From the NCBI RefSeq assembly GCF_019443745.1, contig NZ_CP050948.1:3290001-3354000 (forward strand): DNA of 64,000 nucleotides. Direction: 5' to 3'. Numbering within the stretch: the stretch's first letter is position 1; every line of letters begins with the position of its first letter. The notes beneath the pieces were generated by a model, which saw nothing but the letters and a program-made list of their open reading frames with translations, was not told where the DNA came from and made no database searches. Positions 57,922 through 64,000 of the stretch are shown one piece after another. This DNA comes from Iamia sp. SCSIO 61187 (GTDB taxonomy: Bacteria; Actinomycetota; Acidimicrobiia; Acidimicrobiales; Iamiaceae). Made by a program: the position numbers and the translations under genes.

Positions 57922-58709
57922 GGGTGCTGGCTCGACACGGCCACGACCTCACCGGTCATGTACGACGAGTAGCCGCTGGCGAGGAACACGATGACGTTGG
58001 CCACCTCCCACGGCTCGGCGGCCCGGCCCATGGCCTCGCGCTGGGTGAGCTCGGCCAGCAGGTCGTCGCTCGTCACCTTGGCGAGGAACGGGTGCATGGC
58101 CAGGCTGGGCGCCACCGCGTTGACCCGGACCCCGAAGGCGGCGGCCTCGACGGCGGCGCAGCGGGTCAGGGCCATGACCCCGGCCTTGGCCGCGGCGTAG
58201 TGGGCCTGGCCCTCCTGGGCCCGCCACCCCAGGACCGAGGCGTTGTTGACGATCACGCCGCCCCGCCCCCGGTCGCGCTGGTGCCGGAGGACGGCGCGGG
58301 TCACCCGGAAGGTCCCGGTGAGGGTCACGTCGAGGACCACCGACCACTGCTCGTCGGTCATGTCGACCAGGTTGGCGGTCCCACCCAGGCCGGCGTTGTT
58401 GACCAGGACGTCGATCCCGTCCAGCTCGGCCGCGGCCGCGGCGACGAGGGCATCGACCTCGTCCTGCACGGTCACGTTGCACAGCGCCGTCGCCGGCCGG
58501 GTCCCCGTCTCGGCCTCGAGCCGGTCGGCCGTCTCCCCCAGCCGCCGCTCGTGGAGGTCGGAGATCAGCACGCGAGCCCCCTCCTCCAGGGCGCGGCGGG
58601 CCACGGCGGACCCGATCCCGGTGCCGGCGGCGGCGGTGACGACGACCCCCTTGTCCGCGAGCAACCCATGAGCAGGCTCGTAGGGGGGAGCTGAGGTCAG
58701 GTCGGTCAC
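57918..58709 (-). CDS. Short-chain dehydrogenase/reductase
   Basis: A 263-residue classical SDR. Cofactor loop VTAAAGTGIGSAVARRAL (TGxxxGIG-like), DVLVNNAGLGG, VIVNNASVLGW (Ser) and the catalytic Tyr-Lys in HYAAAKAGVMALT. LISDLHERR after strand 2 suggests NAD preference. In a beta-oxidation setting it would oxidise a 3-hydroxyacyl-CoA. GTG 58709 overlaps the acyl-CoA dehydrogenase stop (GTGA), and its stop overlaps the hotdog start. All three genes follow the operator at 59962-59982. Confidence 0.85.
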   Translation of the reverse strand: MTDLTSAPPYEPAHGLLADKGVVVTAAAGTGIGSAVARRALEEGARVLISDLHERRLGETADRLEAETGTRPATALCNVTVQDEVDALVAAAAAELDGIDVLVNNAGLGGTANLVDMTDEQWSVVLDVTLTGTFRVTRAVLRHQRDRGRGGVIVNNASVLGWRAQEGQAHYAAAKAGVMALTRCAAVEAAAFGVRVNAVAPSLAMHPFLAKVTSDDLLAELTQREAMGRAAEPWEVANVIVFLASGYSSYMTGEVVAVSSQHP

Positions 58710-59947
58710 GGGTCCTCCTGGCGGGGTTCGCGGGGCAGCCCGAGCCCGCGCTCGCCGATGATGGTGCGCTGGATCTGGTTCGAGCCGCCGTAGATCGTGT
58801 CCGAGCGGGTGAAGAGGAACAGCCGCTGGGCGTCGGTCAGCTCGTCGCCGGCCGGCGAGGCGCCAGCCGAGTGGCCAGACGGCTCGGCACCCGCGCGCTC
58901 GGCGGCCGCGGGGTCGCCGACGAGGCCCCAGGCCCCGGCGGCGTCCACGGCCAGCTCGCCGAGGGCCCGGTGCCAGGACGCCCAGTAGAGCTTGGTGATG
59001 AGGGCCTCGCGGGGCGTGTCGGCCGAGGTCGACAGGACCCGGAGGGTGTTCCACCGCATGATCTCGAGCCCGGCGTGGAGCCGCACGACCCGCTGCCGCA
59101 CGACGGGATCGTCGAGCCGGCCCGACGACCGCAGCCCCTGGACCACGGCGTCGAGCTCGTTGCGGAAGGCCAGCTGCTGGCCGAGGGTCGACGCCCCCCG
59201 CTCGAAGGCGAGCAGGCCCATGGCCACCCCCCAGCCCTGGTCGACGCCGCCGATGAGGTCGGCGTCGGTGGCCCGGGCGCCGTCGAAGAACACCTCGTTG
59301 AACTCCGCCGTGCCCGTGACCTGGCGGATGGGCCGGATCTCGATGCCGGGCTGGTCCATGGGCACCATGAAGAAGGAGATCCCCCGGTGCTTGGGGGCCT
59401 GCCGGTCGGTGCGGGCGAGCACGAAGCACCACTGGGCCCACTGGGCGAGCGAGGTCCAGACCTTCTGCCCGTGGAGGACCCAGCCGTCGCCGTCGCGCTC
59501 GGCCCGGGTCGAGATGTTGGCCAGGTCGCTGCCGGCGTCGGGCTCGGAGTAGCCCTGGCACCACAGCTCGGTGCCGGCCCTGATCCCCGGGAGGAAGCGG
59601 GCCCGCTGCTCGTCGGTGCCGAAGTGGATGACGGTCGGGCCGACCAGGCCCTCGCCGATGTGCCCGAGCCGCCCCGGGCCCTGGGCCCGGGCGTACTCCT
59701 CGTACCAGATCACCTGCTGGTGGAGGCTCAGGTCCCGGCCGCCGTCGGCCGCCGGCCAGCCCACGCCGACCCAGCCGTGGGCGCCGAGGTGCTGCTCCCA
59801 CGCCAGGCGTTCGTCGAACAGCGAGTGCTCGTCGCCCGGCCCGCCGCGGCCCCGGACCACGGCGAACTCACCGTCCAGCGCCTCGGTCAGCCAGGCTCGG
59901 GCCTCGGCCCGGAAGGCCTCGTCGTCGGCGCTGAAGTGCAGGTCCAT
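58706..59947 (-). CDS. Acyl-CoA dehydrogenase with Gln at the usual base position
   Basis: A 413-residue flavoenzyme. It has MDLHFSADDEAFRAEARAWL, YSEPDAGSDLANISTRAERD, WVLHGQKVWTSLAQWAQW and FNEVFFDGARATDADLIGG. The C-terminus YGGSNQIQRTIIGERGLGLP has Gln where many family members have the catalytic Glu, as in the FadE subgroup that places the base elsewhere or works as heteromers. Residues about 355-372 (EPSGHSAGASPAGDEL) are encoded by the dispersed GC repeat, placed in a surface loop before the last helices. The -10 box TACGCT (59958-59963) is 10 nt upstream and overlaps the operator. Confidence 0.9.
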   Translation of the reverse strand: MDLHFSADDEAFRAEARAWLTEALDGEFAVVRGRGGPGDEHSLFDERLAWEQHLGAHGWVGVGWPAADGGRDLSLHQQVIWYEEYARAQGPGRLGHIGEGLVGPTVIHFGTDEQRARFLPGIRAGTELWCQGYSEPDAGSDLANISTRAERDGDGWVLHGQKVWTSLAQWAQWCFVLARTDRQAPKHRGISFFMVPMDQPGIEIRPIRQVTGTAEFNEVFFDGARATDADLIGGVDQGWGVAMGLLAFERGASTLGQQLAFRNELDAVVQGLRSSGRLDDPVVRQRVVRLHAGLEIMRWNTLRVLSTSADTPREALITKLYWASWHRALGELAVDAAGAWGLVGDPAAAERAGAEPSGHSAGASPAGDELTDAQRLFLFTRSDTIYGGSNQIQRTIIGERGLGLPREPRQEDP

Positions 59948-59961
59948 GACGGCGGCGAGCG

Positions 59962-59982
59962 TATCTGACGCCCCGTCAGGTA
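59962..59982. promoter_or_regulatory. TetR-type operator of the acyl-CoA dehydrogenase operon
   Basis: TATCTGACG-CCC-CGTCAGGTA (8 of 9 arm positions pair) shares the core CTGACG-N3-CGTCAG with 50764-50786. It overlaps the minus-strand -10 box TACGCT, so bound protein would block transcription. Confidence 0.7.
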
Positions 59983-60083
59983 CCGGAACCGTCGTTCGGG
60001 TCACGGGCCGATCGGCCGGCCCGGCTCGTCCGGGGGCGAGCCGCCCGTGAGCAGGTCGGGCGCCGGGCTGGCACGCTGAGGCC

Positions 60084-61457
60084 ATGCGCTACGCGGAGTC
60101 CGTGATCGACCTCATCGGGGGGACGCCACTGGTGCGGCTGCGGAAGGTGGTGCCGTCCGCCGGCCCCACCGTCCTGGCCAAGGTGGAGTACCTGAACCCC
60201 GGTGGATCGGTGAAGGACCGCATCGCCGTCCGGATGATCGACGCCGCCGAGGCCGACGGGTCGCTCCAGCCCGGCGGCACCATCGTCGAACCGACGAGCG
60301 GCAACACCGGTGTCGGCCTGGCCATCGTGGCCCAGCAGCGGGGCTACCGCTGCACGTTCGTCTGCCCCGACAAGGTGTCGGGCGACAAGATCGACGTGCT
60401 GCGCGCCTACGGCGCCGAGGTGGTGGTCTGTCCCACCGCGGTCGCCCCCGAGCACCCCGACTCCTACTACTCGGTGTCGGACCGGCTCGTCCGGGAGATC
60501 CCCCTGGCGTGGAAGCCCGACCAGTACTCGAACCCCAACAACCCGGCCTCGCACACCGCGACCACCGGGCCCGAGATCTGGGCCGACACCGAGGGTCGGG
60601 TGACCCACTTCGTGACCGGCATCGGGACGGGCGGCACCATCACCGGCACCGGCCGCTACCTCAAGGAGGTGAGCGATGGGCGGGTGCAGGTCATCGGCGC
60701 CGACCCCGAGGGCTCGGTGTACTCCGGGGGCAGCGGCCGGCCCTACCTCGTGGAGGGGGTGGGCGAGGACTTCTGGCCCTCCGCCTACGACCCGAGCGTG
60801 CCCGACCGCGTCATCGCCGTCAGCGACCGCGACAGCTTCACCATGACCCGGCGCCTCGCCCGCGAGGAGGGCCTCCTGGTCGGGGGGTCGTGCGGCATGG
60901 CCGTGGTGGCCGCGGCCCGGGTGGCGGCGGAGGCCGACGACGACGCCGTGGTGGTGGTGCTGCTGCCCGACGGCGGTCGGGGCTACCTGTCGAAGATCTT
61001 CGACGACGGGTGGATGGCCGACTACGGCTTCCTCGACACGAGCCACGGGGAGCCGACCGTCGGCGAGGTGTTCCGGAGCAAGGTCGGGGACCGGCCCGAG
61101 CTGGTGCACGTCCACCCGCACGAGACCGTCGGCTCGGCCATCGCCTACCTGCGCGAGTTCAGCGTGTCGCAGATGCCGGTGGTGCGGGCCGAGCCGCCGG
61201 TGAAGGCGGCCGAGGTGGCGGGCACGATCGACGAGAAGGATCTGCTCGACCTGCTGGTGAGCGGGGCCGCCACCGTCGACGACAGCATCGAGGACCACAT
61301 GTCGCCGGTGCTGCCGCTGATCGGCTCGGGCGAGCCCCTCTCGGCGCTGCTCGAGGAGCTGCACAAGGCCGACGCCGTCCTCGTCGTCACCGACGGCACG
61401 CCCCGCGGGATCCTCTCCCGCCAGGACGTCCTCGGCTTCATGGCCACCAGCCGATGA
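60084..61457 (+). CDS. cbs: Cystathionine beta-synthase
   Basis: A 457-residue PLP enzyme joining serine and homocysteine to cystathionine (reverse transsulfuration). PLP lysine is K44 in LNPGGSVKDRIAVR; PTSGNTGVGLA, IGTGGTITGTGRYLKE and GGSCGMAV complete the catalytic domain (to about 325). Two C-terminal CBS modules follow (about 335-455; VGSAIAYLREFSVSQMPVV and LSALLEELHKADAVLVVTDG), a regulatory ligand pair. It lacks the heme domain of animal enzymes. CACGCT is 6 nt before ATG 60084. Its stop overlaps the next start (ATGA). Confidence 0.9.
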   Translation: MRYAESVIDLIGGTPLVRLRKVVPSAGPTVLAKVEYLNPGGSVKDRIAVRMIDAAEADGSLQPGGTIVEPTSGNTGVGLAIVAQQRGYRCTFVCPDKVSGDKIDVLRAYGAEVVVCPTAVAPEHPDSYYSVSDRLVREIPLAWKPDQYSNPNNPASHTATTGPEIWADTEGRVTHFVTGIGTGGTITGTGRYLKEVSDGRVQVIGADPEGSVYSGGSGRPYLVEGVGEDFWPSAYDPSVPDRVIAVSDRDSFTMTRRLAREEGLLVGGSCGMAVVAAARVAAEADDDAVVVVLLPDGGRGYLSKIFDDGWMADYGFLDTSHGEPTVGEVFRSKVGDRPELVHVHPHETVGSAIAYLREFSVSQMPVVRAEPPVKAAEVAGTIDEKDLLDLLVSGAATVDDSIEDHMSPVLPLIGSGEPLSALLEELHKADAVLVVTDGTPRGILSRQDVLGFMATSR

Positions 61458-61543
61458 GCGAGCGCAGCGAGCGACCAGGCGGCATGAGCGAGCGCAGCGA
61501 GCGACCAGGCGGCATGAGCGAGCGCAACGAGCGACCCGAGAGC
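61454..61543 (+). repeat. Three in-frame 30-bp tandem repeats at a gene start
   Basis: Copies start at 61454, 61484 and 61514; each begins with ATG and encodes MSERSERPGG (third copy MSERNERPES). The fourth ATG at 61544 begins the conserved protein. The segment CGACCAGGCGGC resembles CGACCAGACGGC in the 29958-30074 repeats. Confidence 0.9.
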
Positions 61544-62704
61544 ATGGGCACGAGCGGCGACTGGTCGTTCGAGACCCTCGCCATCCACGCCGGCCAGGAG
61601 CCCGACCCCACCACCGGAGCCGTCGCCGTCCCCATCCACCAGACCTCGACCTACGCCCAGGACGGGGTGGGCGGGCTGCGGGGTGGCTACGAGTACTCGC
61701 GGTCGGCCAACCCCACCCGCACGGCCCTCGAGACCTGCCTCGCCGCCCTCGAGCGCGGGGCCGTCGGGCTGGCCTTCGCCTCCGGCCTCGCCGCCGAGGA
61801 CACGCTGCTGCGGACGGTGTGCGCACCCGGCGACCACGTGGTGGTGCCCAGCGACGCCTACGGGGGGACCTACCGCCTGTTCGCCCAGGTGCTCGAGCGG
61901 TGGGGCGTCCAACACACCTCGGTCGACCTCACGGACCTCGACTCCGTGGCCGCCGCGTGCCGCTCCGACAAGGGCCCGACCCGCGTGGTGTGGTGCGAGA
62001 CGCCGACCAACCCGCTGCTCGGCCTGGCCGATATCGCCGCCCTGGCCGAGGTCGCCCACGAGGCCGGGGCGCTCCTGGTCGTCGACAACACCTTCGCCTC
62101 GCCGTACCTCCAGCAGCCCCTCGTCCTCGGCGCCGACGTGGCCGCCCACTCGACCACCAAGTACCTCGGCGGCCACTCCGACGTCGTGGGCGGGGCCCTC
62201 GTCGCGGCCGACGCCGAGCTGGGCGAGCGGCTGCGCTACCACCAGAACGCCCTCGGCTCGGTGCCCGGGCCCTTCGACTCGTGGCTCGTCCTGCGGGGGG
62301 CCAAGACGCTCGCCGTGCGCATGGACCGGCACTGCGACAACGCCGCCGCCGTCGCCGCCTGGTTGGCCGAGCGCGCCGACGTCGCCGCGGTCCTCTACCC
62401 CGGCCTCGCCGACCACCCCGGTCACGAGGTGGCCGCCCGCCAGATGCGCCGGCCCGGTGGCATGGTGAGCGTGCGCCTGGCGGGCGGCGAGGAGGCCGCC
62501 CTGCGGATGTGCGAGCGGGCCCGGGTCTTCACCCTCGCCGAGTCGCTGGGCGGGGTCGAGAGCCTGATCGAGCACCCGGCCCGCATGACCCACGCGTCGG
62601 TGGCGGGCACCGCCCTCGAGGTGCCGGCGGACCTGGTGCGCCTGTCGGTGGGCATCGAGGCGGTCGACGACCTCCTCGCCGACCTGGACCAGGCCCTGGG
62701 CTAG
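61454..62704 (+). CDS. metB: Cystathionine gamma-synthase/lyase family enzyme
   Basis: A 416-residue PLP enzyme of the Cys/Met-metabolism family. After the repeat-encoded 30 residues come FETLAIHAGQEPDPTTGAVAVPIHQTSTYAQD, YEYSRSANPTRTALE, ALLVVDNTFASPYLQQPL, the PLP lysine K236 in AHSTTKYLGGHSDVV, and ESLGGVESLIEHPARMTHAS. It may make or cleave cystathionine; next to cbs, gamma-lyase activity in reverse transsulfuration is plausible. ATG 61454 overlaps the cbs stop (ATGA), but starts at 61484, 61514 or 61544 are equally possible and would remove repeat residues. Confidence 0.88.
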   Translation: MSERSERPGGMSERSERPGGMSERNERPESMGTSGDWSFETLAIHAGQEPDPTTGAVAVPIHQTSTYAQDGVGGLRGGYEYSRSANPTRTALETCLAALERGAVGLAFASGLAAEDTLLRTVCAPGDHVVVPSDAYGGTYRLFAQVLERWGVQHTSVDLTDLDSVAAACRSDKGPTRVVWCETPTNPLLGLADIAALAEVAHEAGALLVVDNTFASPYLQQPLVLGADVAAHSTTKYLGGHSDVVGGALVAADAELGERLRYHQNALGSVPGPFDSWLVLRGAKTLAVRMDRHCDNAAAVAAWLAERADVAAVLYPGLADHPGHEVAARQMRRPGGMVSVRLAGGEEAALRMCERARVFTLAESLGGVESLIEHPARMTHASVAGTALEVPADLVRLSVGIEAVDDLLADLDQALG

Positions 62705-63411
62705 CGACGGGGCACCACGTCGGTGCACACGGCGGGCGGCCCGTCGAGGCCGCGGAGGTTGCGCCAGCCGTCGGTGACGTTGACCAGGACGCAGACCCGG
62801 ACGCGGGGCGCGACGCGCACGTCGCCCTCGTTCGCCACCTCGGCGTCGTCAGAACGCCGTTCGGGCCACGGCGTCACCGTCGCCCGACCGGTGACGGTGC
62901 CCCCCGGGGCGACCTCGATCGTGAAGCGTCCGCCGTGGACCTCGGCGTTCACCAGCGAGGGGGACGGGTCCTGGGCCGGGGGCCCCGGCGGCGGCGGCGG
63001 AGGGCGAGGTGGACGGGTGGTGCCGTCGTAGACCTCCGGGGGCGATCCCGCCGAGGTCGGTTCCGTCCGGCGGGCGGCGCCGACCGTGAGGACGATGCCT
63101 CCGCCCGGCGCCCACGCCCTGAGGGCGGGGACGTCCCACGCGCCCTCGCGTGCCGGCACGCTGACCCGCACCCCGGGGCGGGTCTCGTTGGTCAGCTCGA
63201 GGGCGATCCACACCGGGTCGCCGGGGCGGACGTGGACCACGGCGGACAGCTTCAGCCCCGGCACGGCGGGCGGGGGGAGCGGCGGCAGGTCCCAGCGAGG
63301 ACGGTGCACGGCCCCAGCCACACCGACCGTCGCCAGCGCCACCAGCACGACGGTCAGGGGCATCCACGCCGGGTGCGACCGGCGCTCGGGCACCAGCAGC
63401 TCAGTAGGCAT
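62701..63411 (-). CDS. Membrane-anchored hypothetical protein
   Basis: A 236-residue protein with a short cytoplasmic basic start, one membrane helix (about 16-38, AWMPLTVVLVALATVGVAGAV) and an extracytoplasmic beta-rich domain with LKLSAVVHVRPGDPVWIALELTN. A Pro-rich loop (RPPRPPPPPPGPP) and a C-terminal pair of Cys (VRVCVLVN, PAVCTDVV) follow, likely one disulfide. No family is recognised. ATG 63411 lies inside the end of the upstream metalloprotease-like gene (11-nt overlap), so the two are coupled and may act together. Confidence 0.65.
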   Translation of the reverse strand: MPTELLVPERRSHPAWMPLTVVLVALATVGVAGAVHRPRWDLPPLPPPAVPGLKLSAVVHVRPGDPVWIALELTNETRPGVRVSVPAREGAWDVPALRAWAPGGGIVLTVGAARRTEPTSAGSPPEVYDGTTRPPRPPPPPPGPPAQDPSPSLVNAEVHGGRFTIEVAPGGTVTGRATVTPWPERRSDDAEVANEGDVRVAPRVRVCVLVNVTDGWRNLRGLDGPPAVCTDVVPRR

Positions 63412-64000
63412 CGCGGCGCGGTACGCCCAGCTCGTCGCGGAGCGTGTTCTCATCCAGCCCGGTCCCGCGTCCCTCCTCGCCCGCCGGCACGTCGGGCGTG
63501 GTCGGGTCGTGGTCGTGGTCGACCGGGAGCCCGACGGTCACCCGCTCGGTGTTGAGGACCCATCCGTCGCCGGCGTCGACCTCGCCGTCGTCGTCCAGGT
63601 CGAGCTCGTCGTCGGACAGGTCACCGTCGCCGTCGTCGTCGAGCACCTCGAGCAGCTCGCCGTGGTCGACCTGCCCGTCCCGGTCCCGGTCGAGGACGAC
63701 GAGGCGGCCGTCGACCGTCACCTCGGTGGGGATCTGCTCGGCGTCCTCGCCCAGGTAGGCGCCGTCGACCTCGATGCCGTGGGCGTCGTCGTAGGCGTGG
63801 ACCAGCTCGTGGTGGAGGGCGACGAGCGGGGAGTACGAGAGGACGCGGCCCGGGTCGGCACCGAACCCGGCCTCGTCGTCACCCAGGCGGTAGAGCACCA
63901 GGTCGATGTCGCCGTCGAAGGCGTCGGTGGGCATGCCGGCGTCGATCGCCGGGTCGGGGTGGTGCGACGCCACCGTGACGGCGACCCCCCGCAGCCCCTC
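63401..64000 (-). CDS. HELxH metallopeptidase-like protein with EF-hand-like repeats (5' part missing)
   Basis: At least 199 codons of a protein continuing beyond the window edge. The zinc motif HHELVHAYDDAHG (a GTG/ATG start inside the window is possible but the frame stays open) resembles M91/NleD-type peptidases. Downstream, DRDRDGQVDHGELLEV, DDDGDGDLSDDELD and DDDGEVDAGDGW are three calcium-binding EF-hand-like loops, forming an acidic rod. An N-terminal IDLVLYRLGDD resembles the strand before the zinc helix in that family. It overlaps the membrane-protein gene by 11 nt. The full length and any signal peptide cannot be seen. Confidence 0.7.
   Translation of the reverse strand, partial: EGLRGVAVTVASHHPDPAIDAGMPTDAFDGDIDLVLYRLGDDEAGFGADPGRVLSYSPLVALHHELVHAYDDAHGIEVDGAYLGEDAEQIPTEVTVDGRLVVLDRDRDGQVDHGELLEVLDDDGDGDLSDDELDLDDDGEVDAGDGWVLNTERVTVGLPVDHDHDPTTPDVPAGEEGRGTGLDENTLRDELGVPRRDAY

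Overview
The window is very GC-rich (third codon positions almost always G or C), with GTG starts, GTGA/ATGA gene overlaps, a WhiB factor, a DUF222/HNH gene, DUF2510, MpaB and septum-formation lipoprotein families. This points to a chromosomal segment of a high-GC actinobacterium, probably of the Acidimicrobiia (Iamia/Ilumatobacter-like). That placement is inference from gene content and style. No tRNA, rRNA, CRISPR array, prophage or insertion sequence was seen. One RNA gene, the RNase P RNA, is present.

Layout. 1-3.7 kb: partial thioredoxin, ankyrin protein, DUF222/HNH nuclease, SRPBCC protein and thiamine diphosphokinase. 3.8-9.1 kb: MpaB oxygenase, acyl-CoA dehydrogenase, membrane-anchored multicopper oxidase and a PQQ-propeller lipoprotein. 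9.1-14 kb: CsbD stress protein, small acidic protein, second acyl-CoA dehydrogenase, GlgC-like nucleotidyltransferase and exported TAP-like hydrolase. 14-20.3 kb: a minus-strand operon (zinc ribbon, NYN RNase, LuxR/LAL regulator) divergent from a DEDDh exonuclease/GIY-YIG fusion, with a palindromic operator between them. 20.4-25 kb: membrane protein, TrpD, small kinase, two GNATs, WhiB, NAD(P)-binding protein. 25.4-34 kb: aminotransferase, then a glycerol/ether-lipid-like operon (GlpD, AGPS-like flavoprotein, membrane protein, FGGY kinase), two Tat-exported ferritin-like proteins and rnpB. 34.5-38.8 kb: lipoproteins, class III cyclase, DUF2510 protein, PilZ protein. 39-45.6 kb: nucleoside salvage (add, deoC, upp, phospho-sugar mutase, PfkB kinase). 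45.7-50.7 kb: secreted DUF4214/hydrolase protein, Ser/Thr kinase, an unknown protein. 50.8-56.7 kb: DUF35-thiolase pair and a complete siderophore-type ABC importer. 56.8-60 kb: hypothetical protein and an acyl-CoA dehydrogenase/SDR/hotdog operon. 60-64 kb: transsulfuration pair (CBS, CGS), a membrane protein and a partial HExxH metalloprotease with EF-hand-like repeats.

Four genome-level themes stand out. (1) About 48-nt palindromes bounded by CCGTTCTG...CAGAACGG, often paired about 22 nt apart, recur in five intergenic places. (2) A GC-rich coding repeat (core CTCGGCTGGCGCCTCGCC), together with a related 30-bp repeat, sits in frame mostly at the 5' end of operon genes. (3) More than twenty starts have a TANNNT -10 box 6-10 nt upstream, implying widespread leaderless transcription; two of these transcripts begin with tiny ORFs that overlap the next start codon. 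(4) A shared CTGACG-N3-CGTCAG operator links the DUF35/thiolase pair to the acyl-CoA dehydrogenase/SDR/hotdog operon, suggesting one dispersed acyl-CoA degradation regulon.
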